Below, piece after piece: positions 1 through 7,649 of a stretch of DNA of 25,944 nt; the stretch's first letter is position 1; every line of letters starts with the position of its first letter. The DNA lies in NCBI GenBank assembly GCA_002392915.1, contig DGHQ01000021.1, forward strand, positions 1-25,944, in the 5' to 3' direction. The position numbers and the translations under genes are program-made. Below the pieces are notes generated by a model. The model did not search any database. It was given only the letters and a program-made list of their open reading frames with translations, and was not told where the DNA came from. This DNA comes from Bacteroidales bacterium UBA3844. GTDB lineage: Bacteria; Bacteroidota; Bacteroidia; Bacteroidales; Paludibacteraceae.

Positions 1-260
1 TGAAAGGGGCAATGATGAGCGTCTCGGACAGGCTGTTGCTTAGAAAGAGGGCAATAATCGAAACTGTCAACGACGAGCTTAAAAACATTGCACAGGTCGA
101 ACATTCAAGACACCGGTCTTTTGAGAATTTTGTCGTTAATATGCTCGGGGCTATTGCCGCGTACTGCTTTTTCCCGAAGAAACCATGTATCCATGTCTAT
201 CGCGAAGTTGATAACCGCCTGACTCTCTTTTAATTACAATTCGTCTCACGTTAAAATAAT
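1..260 (+). mobile_element. Right end of an IS982-type insertion sequence (partial)
   Basis: The window opens inside an insertion sequence. It contains the last codons of a transposase of IS982 type and a short 3' tail that includes TTACAATTC and CACGTTAAA. I place the right boundary near 260 because the same end structure occurs at 9051-9080, where a target duplication fixes the boundary eight bases beyond CACGTT. The left end is outside the window, so the target duplication cannot be checked. The element is inserted into the small membrane-protein gene on the other strand. Boundary accuracy is a few bases at best. Confidence 0.7.
3..233 (+). CDS. IS982-family transposase, C-terminal fragment (5' end outside window)
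   Basis: The frame is open to the start of the window, so this is the tail of a longer gene; the internal ATG at 12 is not the true start. The visible residues carry the motif LLLRKRAIIETVNDELKNI, followed by HSRHRS and a hydrophobic stretch ending in AYCFFPKKP. I know this pattern from the C-terminal end of IS982-family DDE transposases, where the conserved glutamate of RxxIET belongs to the catalytic triad. The short tail ends in LTLF. Only about 76 codons are visible, so the integrity of the full gene cannot be judged. It encodes the enzyme that moves the flanking element. Confidence 0.8.
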   Translation, partial: KGAMMSVSDRLLLRKRAIIETVNDELKNIAQVEHSRHRSFENFVVNMLGAIAAYCFFPKKPCIHVYREVDNRLTLF

Positions 261-657
261 ATGTATTATTATCGATACCAAGTTTGACAATCTTATAGCA
301 CAGAAGCAAAATGTCGGATTTAGAGATGCCTTTTTGAGATGCAGTTTTGAAATACTCGTTTACTTCTTCTATGATAAATTTTGATTTTTCATTCTCATTT
401 TCAAAGATGCTCCAAGAATGAAAATTATTTAATTCAGATAATGTTTCTTCATTGAGTCTGTCGCTGCCACAGTAATAGGCTGTGTATACAACAAGTTTTG
501 TGCATAAAGAGTAGTATTCTTTTTCTTTTTTCGCATTAGGGTTAAATGTATAATTGGCAAAATCTAAGATTTTACTTATTGACGTTTCTGCTGTCAATAT
601 GATGATTAAAAAAATAGCAAAAAGGCTCAGGTAAAAAATTGATACTTCAAGTTCCAT
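151..657 (-). pseudogene. Small membrane-anchored protein of unknown function, 3' end replaced by the IS
   Basis: I do not recognise the family. The start at 657 opens with a hydrophobic segment (residues 5-22), which predicts one N-terminal membrane anchor. A soluble, mostly helical part follows, with several Lys/Glu/Asn-rich stretches. Around residue 132, after NNTYYF, the reading frame enters the insertion sequence, and the last 35 or so residues are read from the reverse strand of the transposase gene. The native C-terminus is therefore lost and the present ORF is a chimera. The short native part (about 130 residues) could still make an anchored fragment. The phoH terminator lies just upstream of the start, so this gene would need its own promoter; I see no clear one. 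Confidence 0.5.
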
Positions 658-673
658 TTTGTTGTCATTACAA

Positions 674-702
674 AAAGGGTGAAACTTGTAGCTTCACCCT
701 TT
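674..702 (-). terminator. Intrinsic terminator downstream of the PIN-PhoH gene
   Basis: Perfect 10-base stem: AAAGGGTGAA at 674-683 pairs with TTCACCCTTT at 693-702, with a 9-base loop. Read on the minus strand the stem runs into a short T tract, which fits termination of transcripts coming from the PIN-PhoH gene. On the plus strand it is followed by a T-rich stretch as well, so it may act in both directions. It lies 166 bases beyond the gene's stop, with a repeat cluster in between. Confidence 0.65.
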
Positions 703-731
703 GTTTGTGTTATCTTTTTTTTATCGCAATT

Positions 732-858
732 GATTAATGAGACGCGTGTCCATTGTTGTCGTTATTGAAAATAGACGCACGACCGTTGCCGTTGCAAATT
801 GATTAATGAGACGCACGACCCCTTGTCATGATTAATGAGACGCACGACCGTGCGTCTC
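732..858. repeat. Cluster of GATTAATGAGACGCACGACC repeats ending in a palindrome
   Basis: Two identical 20-base copies of GATTAATGAGACGCACGACC lie at 801-820 and 830-849. A variant (GATTAATGAGACGCGTGTCC) is at 732-751 and a partial copy, AGACGCACGACC, at 773-784. The last copy runs into a perfect 10-base inverted repeat, GAGACGCACG / CGTGCGTCTC at 837-858, with two bases between the arms. Similar GAGACGCACG palindromes recur between genes in Bacteroidales genomes in my general knowledge, so this is probably a dispersed intergenic repeat family rather than a gene. It fills most of the gap between the PIN-PhoH stop codon and its terminator, so it would be transcribed as part of the 3' untranslated region. 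Confidence 0.75.
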
Positions 859-867
859 TACACGTGA

Positions 868-2184
868 TTACAACAATTTGCTGGCGATTTCGCTCAATTT
901 GCTTCGCTCACCTTTGACAAGGTTGACGTGTTGGAATATTTCCTGTCCTTTCATCTTGTCGATCATGTAAGCCAAACCGTTGCTCTGCATGTCAAGGTAT
1001 GGGGCGTCGATCTGCTGAACGTCTCCTGTGAAGACCATCTTACATCCTTCACCTGCACGTGTGATGATTGTCTTGATCTCATGTGGTGTCAGGTTCTGTG
1101 CCTCGTCGACGATCACGTATGTGTCTGAAAGGCTTCGTCCACGGATGAATGCCAACGCCTCGATCACAAGTCTCTCCTCTTTCTGCATCTCGTCGAGCAA
1201 TGCCAGCTCTTTGCTGTTAGCTCCAAACTGACGTTTGATGACGTTCAGGTTGTCGAATAGAGGCTGCATGTATGGAGCCACTTTCTGCTTCTGGTCTCCC
1301 GGTAGGAATCCAAGGTCTTTGTTGCTCATCGCCACGATAGGACGTGCCAACAGAATCTGCTTGTAGTCCTTGTTTTGCTGCAATGCTGCCGCAAGAGCCA
1401 ACAATGTCTTACCTGTACCTGCCTTACCAGAGATAGCCACAAGCTTGATGTCGTTGTTCAACAATGCGTCCAAAGCAAACTTCTGCTCTGCGCTTCTTCC
1501 GCTGATTCCGTATGCCTTCAAATCCTCTTTCACTCTTACTACAGACTGTGTGTCGGCATCGTAACGTGCCAATATTGTCGCACGGTTGCTTTTTAGAATG
1601 AAGCACTCGTTCGCTGCAAACGTACGGTTGAGGCCGCTTTCGCTTAGCAGAATGCTGTTTGGCGCTGAATATAGTTTGTCTATCAAATCCGCGTCTACAT
1701 CAATCTCCTCCTGTGCCTTATCGAAGATGTCAACGTTTGTCACCTTGTCGTTCTCGTAATCCTCCACAGGAATGTTGAGAGCTTTCGCTTTCATACGAAG
1801 ATTGACATCCTTTGTCACCAATATAGTAGGTGTCTTAGGATCTTTTTCCATCAGATTGAGAGCGACTGCCATGATACGGTGGTCTGGAATTCTCTCTGAG
1901 AAAGAGTCTGATAGCTTCTTTGGATAGACTGTGTCTGTCACGATATATAGCTTGCCAAGACCTTCACCCAATGGAATGCCTCCCTTGATTCCGTCTTCCG
2001 CAAGTGTATCCAAGTCTCTCACCACTGAGCGAGCGTTGTAGTTGATCTGCTCGGCTCCTTTCTTAAACTTGTCCAGCTCTTCCAATACGGCGATTGGTAG
2101 GTATATGTCGTTCTCTTGGAATCTATAGATGCTGCCACTGTCGTGCAATAGCACGTTAGTGTCCAAAACGAAATTCTTTTTCAT
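868..2184 (-). CDS. PIN domain / PhoH-type ATPase (PhoH2, YlaK-like)
   Basis: Two domains are visible. Residues 1 to about 145 form a PIN nuclease domain with the expected acidic residues D8 (VLDTNVLL), E36 (AVLEELDKF), D101 (PDHRI) and D126 (TKDVNL). From about residue 225 there is a PhoH helicase-like ATPase domain with Walker A GKAGTGKT (253-260) and a Walker B VDEAQN followed by FTGDVQQID. This is the usual layout and length (438 residues) of PhoH2/YlaK proteins, which are linked to RNA unwinding and cleavage; the true substrate here is unknown. The start is supported by AAGGAG a few bases upstream, a stronger Shine-Dalgarno than most Bacteroidetes genes have, and by a good promoter at 2233-2262. 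It diverges from folC and ends before a terminator at 674-702. Confidence 0.93.
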   Translation of the reverse strand: MKKNFVLDTNVLLHDSGSIYRFQENDIYLPIAVLEELDKFKKGAEQINYNARSVVRDLDTLAEDGIKGGIPLGEGLGKLYIVTDTVYPKKLSDSFSERIPDHRIMAVALNLMEKDPKTPTILVTKDVNLRMKAKALNIPVEDYENDKVTNVDIFDKAQEEIDVDADLIDKLYSAPNSILLSESGLNRTFAANECFILKSNRATILARYDADTQSVVRVKEDLKAYGISGRSAEQKFALDALLNNDIKLVAISGKAGTGKTLLALAAALQQNKDYKQILLARPIVAMSNKDLGFLPGDQKQKVAPYMQPLFDNLNVIKRQFGANSKELALLDEMQKEERLVIEALAFIRGRSLSDTYVIVDEAQNLTPHEIKTIITRAGEGCKMVFTGDVQQIDAPYLDMQSNGLAYMIDKMKGQEIFQHVNLVKGERSKLSEIASKLL

Positions 2185-2232
2185 ATCATTATCTCCTTAT
2201 ATTTTAGTTTCAACTTATTTTTAAGTCTATTT

Positions 2233-2262
2233 CAAAATTAAAACTCTTTTCGATACGACAAA
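2233..2262 (-). promoter_or_regulatory. Promoter of the PIN-PhoH gene (Bacteroidetes type)
   Basis: Read on the minus strand: TTTG, 18 bases, then TAATTTTG, an exact match to the Bacteroidetes -7 consensus TAnnTTTG with a -33 TTTG. Transcription would start near 2226 and give a leader of about 40 bases containing the AAGGAG ribosome site. No other candidate in the folC/PhoH intergenic region fits as well on this strand. Confidence 0.6.
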
Positions 2263-2347
2263 AAAAAAAGAGTTAATTCCATGAAATTTTTTTCTCTTTT
2301 TTTACTTTTGTGTGTTAGTTAACATATTTGAATAGAAAAAAGTTGTG

Positions 2348-3556
2348 ATGGACTATAAAGAGTGTGTTGAATGGCTGTATAAATGTATGCCACCGTTTCA
2401 GATGGTAGGTCGTTCTGGCTATAAACCAGGCATGGAGTCTATGCGTCTGCTCGACGCTTTCCTCGGCTCTCCTCATAAGAATATAAAGACTATCCATGTG
2501 GCTGGAACCAATGGAAAGGGCAGTGTCTGCAACAATCTTTGCAGTATCTTGATGGAAGACGGAAATAAGGTCGGACTATTCACGTCGCCCCATCTGCGTG
2601 ATTTCCGTGAGCGTATCAAGGTGAATGGAGAGATGATTTCAGAAGCAGAGGTTTGCGAGTTTGTGGATACATACAGAGTCTTCTTGGAGGCTTTGCTTCC
2701 ATCATTCTTCGAGGTGACCACCGCCATGGCATTCTGGTATTTCTCACGTCAGAAGGTCGATTTCGCAGTGATTGAGGTCGGTCTTGGTGGTCGTTTGGAC
2801 AGCACCAATGTCATCAGTCCGCTTTTGAGTGTGGTGACGAACATCAGTTACGACCACATGAATCTTCTTGGCGACACTCTTGAAAAGATAGCATACGAGA
2901 AGGCAGGAATCATGAAAAAAGATACTCCTTGTGTGATCGGACGTGCCGACGGAGGTGTGAAGAGAGTGTTTGAGGAGTGTGCTGAGAAGACGGGAGCAAA
3001 AGCCATATTCTGTGATATCAAGGATGCTGTCGACGTGGATATTCCTGACTATCAGATAGAAAACCGCAATACAGTCCGCACAGCTGTCAAAGAGTTGCGA
3101 AAACTTGGCTACAAAGTGTCGGATGAGGCTGTAGAGCGTGGATTTGCCAACGTATATAAGAACACCAATTTCTCAGGACGATGGCAGACATTGTCGACAA
3201 ACCCTCTCGTCATCGCTGATTGCGCTCATAATGAGGATGGAATCACAAAGGCGGTGCATGAGATAGGTCGACAGAAGTATAAGACACTGCGTATTGTCTT
3301 TGGAGCGTGTGGCGACAAAGATGTGGAGGAAATCCTCAACCTGCTTCCCAAAGATGCAATCTACTATTTTGCCGCAGCCACAACGAAGCGAGCCATTCCG
3401 TCGGACCAGATGAAAGAGATGGCCGCTGCTCACGGACTTACGGGCAAGAGTTGTGGCACTGTGCAGAATGCACTTGCGACAGCGAAAAAAGAGGCCGACG
3501 CAGATGATTTTATTCTCGTTTTCGGCTCATGCTACGTGGTGGGAGAAGTGGTGTGA
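2348..3556 (+). CDS. folC: Bifunctional folylpolyglutamate synthase / dihydrofolate synthase
   Basis: An ATP-dependent ligase of the Mur-ligase superfamily. It adds glutamate to dihydropteroate and to folates in the cytoplasm. Visible motifs are the P-loop HVAGTNGKGS (residues 50-59), the folate-binding FTSPHLRDFRERI, the metal/ATP motif VIEVGLGGRLDSTNVI, SYDHMNLLGDTLEKIAYEKA, and the C-terminal domain motif DCAHNEDGI. Length (402 residues) is normal. A GTG codon sits directly before the ATG and could also serve as start; I chose the ATG at 2348. Only a weak promoter candidate is visible upstream (CATATTTG at 2323-2330, one mismatch to consensus), and it would give a very short leader. The next gene, trpD, begins 104 bases downstream, so folC may be read in the same transcript. 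Confidence 0.95.
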   Translation: MDYKECVEWLYKCMPPFQMVGRSGYKPGMESMRLLDAFLGSPHKNIKTIHVAGTNGKGSVCNNLCSILMEDGNKVGLFTSPHLRDFRERIKVNGEMISEAEVCEFVDTYRVFLEALLPSFFEVTTAMAFWYFSRQKVDFAVIEVGLGGRLDSTNVISPLLSVVTNISYDHMNLLGDTLEKIAYEKAGIMKKDTPCVIGRADGGVKRVFEECAEKTGAKAIFCDIKDAVDVDIPDYQIENRNTVRTAVKELRKLGYKVSDEAVERGFANVYKNTNFSGRWQTLSTNPLVIADCAHNEDGITKAVHEIGRQKYKTLRIVFGACGDKDVEEILNLLPKDAIYYFAAATTKRAIPSDQMKEMAAAHGLTGKSCGTVQNALATAKKEADADDFILVFGSCYVVGEVV

Positions 3557-3590
3557 AGAGACCTCAAAATTCAAAAAAACGACAAATAAT

Positions 3591-3621
3591 TTTATTAATA
3601 TCCCAACATTGCTTATTTTTG
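3591..3621 (+). promoter_or_regulatory. Candidate promoter for the trpD-led gene run
   Basis: In the folC-trpD gap, TATTTTTG (3614-3621) fits the TAnnTTTG -7 consensus. It is preceded 19 bases upstream by TTTA, one mismatch from the -33 TTTG. The leader would be about 33 bases. I found no Trp-rich leader peptide and no convincing attenuator hairpin, so tryptophan control is not evident here. Confidence 0.4.
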
Positions 3622-3660
3622 ACAAATTTTGGGACAGTCACATATGACAAAAACGATATG

Positions 3661-4653
3661 AAAGAGATTTTAAGTAAATTATACACCCAATACACAATGA
3701 CTCAGGAGGAGGCAATGAGTGTTATGTTGGGTATTGCTGAGGGCCGCTATTGCAACGAGCAGATAGCTGCGTGTCTTGCCATTATGCAGACGAGAGGAAT
3801 CTCCGTCGACGAGCTGCTTGGCGTTCGTCAGGGAATGTTGGAGACAGGTGTTCCTGTTGATCTGGGTGGTGTTAGAGTAGTAGATATTGTTGGAACAGGA
3901 GGCGATGGCAAAAATACTTTTAACATCTCTACATGCGCTTGTTTTGTGTTGGCTGGAGCTGGCTTTAAGGTGGCAAAACATGGAAATTATGCCGCTACAT
4001 CTGTGTCTGGAGCCAGCAATGTGCTGGAAGGTCATGGTGTGAAATTCACCAATGACAGCTCGGAGCTACGTCGCAGCTTGGATGGATCTAACTTCTGCTA
4101 CATGCATGCTCCATTGTTTGCAAGAGGTATGAAGAATGTTGTGCCTGTCAGAAAAGCTCTTCAGGTGCCAACTCTTTTCAACCTCCTCGGACCGACTATC
4201 AACCCTTGTCGTCCGCAATGTCAGTGCTTGGGTACAGCCAATCTTGAGCAGATGAGATTGTATGCCAATGTGTTCCAGAAGCTAAAGATGGACTATGCGA
4301 TTGTGACGAGTGAGGATGGATATGATGAGATCTCATTGACTTCTGATTTCAAGATCACGGCCGCTGGCCTGGAGAAGGTTTACTCTCCTGCTGATTTCGG
4401 ACTGAAGACAATTGATCCAAAGGAAATCTACGGAGGATCAACTAAAGAGGAGGCAAAGAAAATTTTTGATGATGTGTTGACAAACAATGCAACAGAAAGC
4501 CAGAAAAATGTTGTGCTTATCAACGCAGCCGCTGCAATGCGTGTCTACGACTCTTCTCTTTCAATGGAAGAGTGCCTTGCTTTGGCAAAGGAGAGCGTGG
4601 AGAGCGGAAAGGCAAAGAAAGCATTGGAGAAATACATCAGATTAAACTCGTAA
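3661..4653 (+). CDS. trpD: Anthranilate phosphoribosyltransferase
   Basis: Transfers the phosphoribosyl group of PRPP to anthranilate, the second step of tryptophan synthesis. Family motifs are GTGGDGKNTFNIST (residues 79-92), which binds the PRPP pyrophosphate, KHGN (107-110), SGASNVLE (117-124), FNLLGPTINP, and the metal-binding DEISLTS. The frame is open further upstream to 3529 and overlaps the end of folC, but the ATG at 3661 gives 330 residues, the normal family length, and the upstream residues resemble nothing in TrpD. The following trpC starts 39 bases after the stop. No trpE or trpG lies upstream in this window, unlike the common trpEGDC order, so the first step must be encoded elsewhere. 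Confidence 0.95.
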   Translation, partial: KEILSKLYTQYTMTQEEAMSVMLGIAEGRYCNEQIAACLAIMQTRGISVDELLGVRQGMLETGVPVDLGGVRVVDIVGTGGDGKNTFNISTCACFVLAGAGFKVAKHGNYAATSVSGASNVLEGHGVKFTNDSSELRRSLDGSNFCYMHAPLFARGMKNVVPVRKALQVPTLFNLLGPTINPCRPQCQCLGTANLEQMRLYANVFQKLKMDYAIVTSEDGYDEISLTSDFKITAAGLEKVYSPADFGLKTIDPKEIYGGSTKEEAKKIFDDVLTNNATESQKNVVLINAAAAMRVYDSSLSMEECLALAKESVESGKAKKALEKYIRLNS

Positions 4654-4692
4654 AACATAAATATTAGGATTGTATTATTGTAGTAGTATTGT

Positions 4693-5472
4693 ATGTATCT
4701 AGACAAAATTATAGCGCGTAAGGAAGAAGAGGTTGCAGAATTGAAGCGTACGATCAGAATGAGTGACTTCATGGAGTCGGAAATTTATACTCGTGTTTGC
4801 TACTCATTGCGCAGAAGTTTGTTGGCTTCGTCAACGGGTATCATCTCGGAGTTTAAGAGAAAAAGCCCGTCGAAAGGATTTATCAACGAGAATGCCAAGG
4901 TCGACGAGGTTGTGCCATTCTACGAAAAAGCTGGCGCTGCCGGCATTTCCGTCTTGGCTGACACTGATTTTTTCGCAGGTGCTCCTAAAGACATTCGTAT
5001 CGCCCGCGAACTTGTGGGAGTTCCGATTTTGTTCAAGGAGTTTGTGATCGACGAGATTCAACTTCACCTTGCAAAAAGCTGTGGCGCTGACGTGGTGTTG
5101 CTTATCGCCGCTTGCCTCACACCTGAACGTGTGGCTGAACTTGCTGAGGAGGCTAAACGTCTTGGCCTTGAAGTGCTGCTTGAACTTCATTCCGCCGACG
5201 AGCTTGGCCATATCAATAAGAATGTAGATATCGTTGGTATCAACAACCGTAATTTGAAGACTTTTGAAGTGGATTTGCAGGCTTCTATCGACCTGATGTC
5301 GCAGCTTCCTAATGATATGGTGCGTATCTCAGAGAGCGGAATATCAAGTCCGGACACCATTAAGATGCTTCGTGAGAAGGGATTCCAGGGATTCTTGATC
5401 GGAGAGAATTTCATGAAGACTCAGAATCCGGGAGCCGCTTTGAAGGAATTCATTGATGAGTTGAAGAAATAA
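4693..5472 (+). CDS. trpC: Indole-3-glycerol-phosphate synthase
   Basis: Converts CdRP to indole-3-glycerol phosphate, the fourth step of tryptophan synthesis. It is a single-domain TIM barrel of 259 residues, not fused to TrpF. The active-site pieces are all present: EFKRKSPSKG (residues 53-62) with E53 and the catalytic K55, LFKEFVID with K115, LLELHS with E164, NNRNLKTF (184-191), and ISESGI (212-217). The start at 4693 gives the usual N-terminal helix with IIARKEEEV. It follows trpD by 39 bases and precedes the HU/SPOR gene by only 12, which suggests one transcript. Confidence 0.96.
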   Translation: MYLDKIIARKEEEVAELKRTIRMSDFMESEIYTRVCYSLRRSLLASSTGIISEFKRKSPSKGFINENAKVDEVVPFYEKAGAAGISVLADTDFFAGAPKDIRIARELVGVPILFKEFVIDEIQLHLAKSCGADVVLLIAACLTPERVAELAEEAKRLGLEVLLELHSADELGHINKNVDIVGINNRNLKTFEVDLQASIDLMSQLPNDMVRISESGISSPDTIKMLREKGFQGFLIGENFMKTQNPGAALKEFIDELKK

Positions 5473-5484
5473 AAAAAAGAGAAT

Positions 5485-6345
5485 ATGAAACCGCTTTTTT
5501 TGATTGTTCGAGATTTACTTTGTGTGCACAGTCTGGTGATTGTCCCCGGGCTGGGCGGCTTTGTGTGTAATAAAGCGAGTGCGCGAATTGATAAGAAAAG
5601 CGGAAAATTCACTCCGCCGTCTGTGGAGGTGCTGTTCAACCAGCGTCTGCAACACAACGACGGACTCCTTCAGTCTGCCTTGGTAGAGACGGAAGGATTA
5701 TCAGCCAACGACGCCGAACAGCTGATTAAGGAAGAGGTCGCAAGAGTGATGTCTGCGTTGGCAAAGGAACATAAATTTGATCTGTCCGGACTCGGAGTCC
5801 TTGAGAAAGATGGAAGAAATATCATTTTCCATTCGCAGCCAAGAGTCGTTGAGAATGTTGACGCTTATGGTTTGCAGGAATTCTATTTTCCCGAACTTGA
5901 TGAGGCAGAGGTGGAGCGACGTAATGTCTACCGCCCGACTGAAAAATCGACGGGATTCTCGGTGATTGCGGCTGCGGCAGTCCTTTTGTTCTGCTTCTTC
6001 GCGCAGCCAGTCCATCGCGACAGTATCAACTCCTACCAAGCGTCGTTGATTCTCGACACTCCATGCAACTGGGTCAGCTCACAGTCGGTGGAGAAGGTGA
6101 CTAAATATAGCGTCGTCTTATCGAGATTTGAGACAAAGGCTGAGGCCGATTCGTTTGCTGTACAGCAGCAGATGATGGTGAAATCGGACACTGTGAAGGT
6201 GATAGAGCAGGGAGATGAGTATCTTGCCGTCTTTTCAGAGACCGATAATTGGAAACAGGTGATTTCTTCTCTTTACACAGTTCGCGACAGCATGACCAAT
6301 GTGGTGATGCCGTTTGTGTTGTGCAGAGAAGTGGAGGTGGAATAA
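5485..6345 (+). CDS. HU-domain protein with one membrane segment and a C-terminal SPOR-like domain
   Basis: Residues 1 to about 120 look like the paired HU-like (CCDC81-type) N-terminal region of a Bacteroidetes protein family, with VPGLGGFVCN near residue 20 and FDLSGLGVLEKDG near 98-110. A predicted membrane helix lies at about 157-174 (IAAAAVLLFCFFA). The rest (about 205-285) resembles a SPOR domain, containing KYSVVLSRFETKAEADSF, so it may bind denuded peptidoglycan outside the membrane. The layout puts the HU part in the cytoplasm and the SPOR part in the periplasm, suggesting a link between the nucleoid or cytoplasm and the cell wall, perhaps at the division site. That role is inference. 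It sits between trpC (12 bases) and the DUF4375 gene (24 bases), away from any obvious functional partner. Confidence 0.8.
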   Translation: MKPLFLIVRDLLCVHSLVIVPGLGGFVCNKASARIDKKSGKFTPPSVEVLFNQRLQHNDGLLQSALVETEGLSANDAEQLIKEEVARVMSALAKEHKFDLSGLGVLEKDGRNIIFHSQPRVVENVDAYGLQEFYFPELDEAEVERRNVYRPTEKSTGFSVIAAAAVLLFCFFAQPVHRDSINSYQASLILDTPCNWVSSQSVEKVTKYSVVLSRFETKAEADSFAVQQQMMVKSDTVKVIEQGDEYLAVFSETDNWKQVISSLYTVRDSMTNVVMPFVLCREVEVE

Positions 6346-6369
6346 AAAGATTGGCATTAGCGCAATAAT

Positions 6370-6885
6370 ATGGCAGAAAATTTCGTTAAAATAAAAGATA
6401 GTGAGATCAAGGAGGCTTTGAAGGATGGCGACATTCTGGCTTTCTTTGATTTGTTTGTGTCTCACTACGCAGATGTGTTCAAAGACGGATATACAGCGGA
6501 AGCGATGGCGAAGCTAAACGCGTCGCAGCACACTATCTGGGCTTATCATCTTCTTTTGGAGGAATTGGATGAGGAGGGATTTGTAGGGTTGATACAGAAT
6601 GGCTTTGCTGGCTATTTTTTCAAGAATCCTGTGGCAAAGATGCTTAAAACATTCGGAGCCGTCAAGACATCCAAACTTCTTTATAAGGCTCATGACATAT
6701 ATGCCGCAAATAAGGAGGATTTGGAGAGAGATAAGAGTGATGATGATTTTATAGCCTCTTTTGAGGAGTATGAGGAATTTGATCCGATAGAAGAAGAGAT
6801 AATAGAAATTTCAGAGCAGGAGAAGAAACTCTTGGCTTACTACATTGATGAGCATATCGAGGAGTTTGCTGAAATTCTGCCTTAA
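6370..6885 (+). CDS. DUF4375 (DMP19-like) family protein
   Basis: A 171-residue soluble, acidic protein. The central part (residues 50-110) contains QHTIWAYHLLLEELDEEGF, then GYFFKN and TFGAVKTSKLLYKAHDI. This is the pattern of DUF4375, whose best-known member is the DNA-mimic protein DMP19 of Neisseria. The C-terminal third is rich in Glu and Asp (FEEYEEFDPIEEEIIEI). DNA mimicry cannot be claimed from this alone, since most family members have no known role. It is placed between the HU/SPOR gene and the PorT-family gene with gaps of 24 and 18 bases, clearly within the same transcript. Confidence 0.75.
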   Translation: MAENFVKIKDSEIKEALKDGDILAFFDLFVSHYADVFKDGYTAEAMAKLNASQHTIWAYHLLLEELDEEGFVGLIQNGFAGYFFKNPVAKMLKTFGAVKTSKLLYKAHDIYAANKEDLERDKSDDDFIASFEEYEEFDPIEEEIIEISEQEKKLLAYYIDEHIEEFAEILP

Positions 6886-6903
6886 AAAAGAAAAATAAGT
6901 GAT

Positions 6904-7647
6904 ATGATAAAGAGACAAATTGCATTATTATTCTGTTTGTTATTGTCTTTGCTGACATTGTCTGCTCAGAGATACAATGTCGGTGAGGTCCCTAATCTTG
7001 TAAATTCAGATAACAAGTCGTACCATTTCGGATTTATTCTTGGATTGAACTCACTCGATTTCAACCCGTTCCAAAGTGGAGAGGTTTTGGAAGACGGCAA
7101 GATATGGTATGGTGAGGATATTAATTTTGAAGTAGGATTCTCAATTGGTATCATTTCAGATTTGCGTCTTGCTGAATGTTTGGACATGCGTTTCTGCCCG
7201 GTGTTGTATTTCGGAGAGCGAACATTGAGATTCGTGGATAAAGATGGAAATGAGAGAGAGGGTGGAGATGTCTCTGTGAAATCCAATTTGATTTCATTCC
7301 CATTGTTGTTCAAAATACGTGGACAGAGAGCTCGCAACGTCCGCCCATATTTCATAGGAGGTTTTGCTGGGACAGTCGCTGTAGGTCGCGACAAAGAGGC
7401 TCCTATCATGTTGAAAGCCACAGACTATGGTCCGGAAATCGGATTTGGATTTGATATTTATTTGCCATATTTCAAGTTGTGCCCGGAATTTAAGGCATTC
7501 TTTGGATTGAGCGACGTGATAAATCGAGACAGACCAGATATCGCCAATGCCAACGATTTGAAGTTTTCTGGCGGAGAGGCTGGGGGCAAAGGTGTATTCT
7601 CTAAGTTGTCATCAAGAATTTTTGCTATCTCATTCAATTTTGAATAA
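6904..7647 (+). CDS. porT: PorT-family outer-membrane beta-barrel protein
   Basis: Residues 1-21 form a signal peptide (basic start, leucine-rich core, LTLSAQ before the cut). The mature part begins with YNVGEVPNL and KSYHFGFILGLNSLDF, close to the start of the PorT/SprT family, followed by alternating strands typical of an eight-stranded barrel and a C-terminal aromatic strand (IFAISFNFE). PorT is known as a component of type IX secretion in Porphyromonas, but family members also occur in Bacteroidales that lack that system. No other type IX genes are in the window, so a secretion role is not shown. It lies 18 bases after the DUF4375 gene and only 2 bases before trpF. Confidence 0.8.
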   Translation: MIKRQIALLFCLLLSLLTLSAQRYNVGEVPNLVNSDNKSYHFGFILGLNSLDFNPFQSGEVLEDGKIWYGEDINFEVGFSIGIISDLRLAECLDMRFCPVLYFGERTLRFVDKDGNEREGGDVSVKSNLISFPLLFKIRGQRARNVRPYFIGGFAGTVAVGRDKEAPIMLKATDYGPEIGFGFDIYLPYFKLCPEFKAFFGLSDVINRDRPDIANANDLKFSGGEAGGKGVFSKLSSRIFAISFNFE

Positions 7648-7649
7648 TA

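Noticed and set aside
3529..3660. Upstream extension of the trpD frame overlapping folC
   Set aside because: The ATG at 3661 gives the normal TrpD length. The extension overlaps folC in another frame and has no TrpD-like residues.
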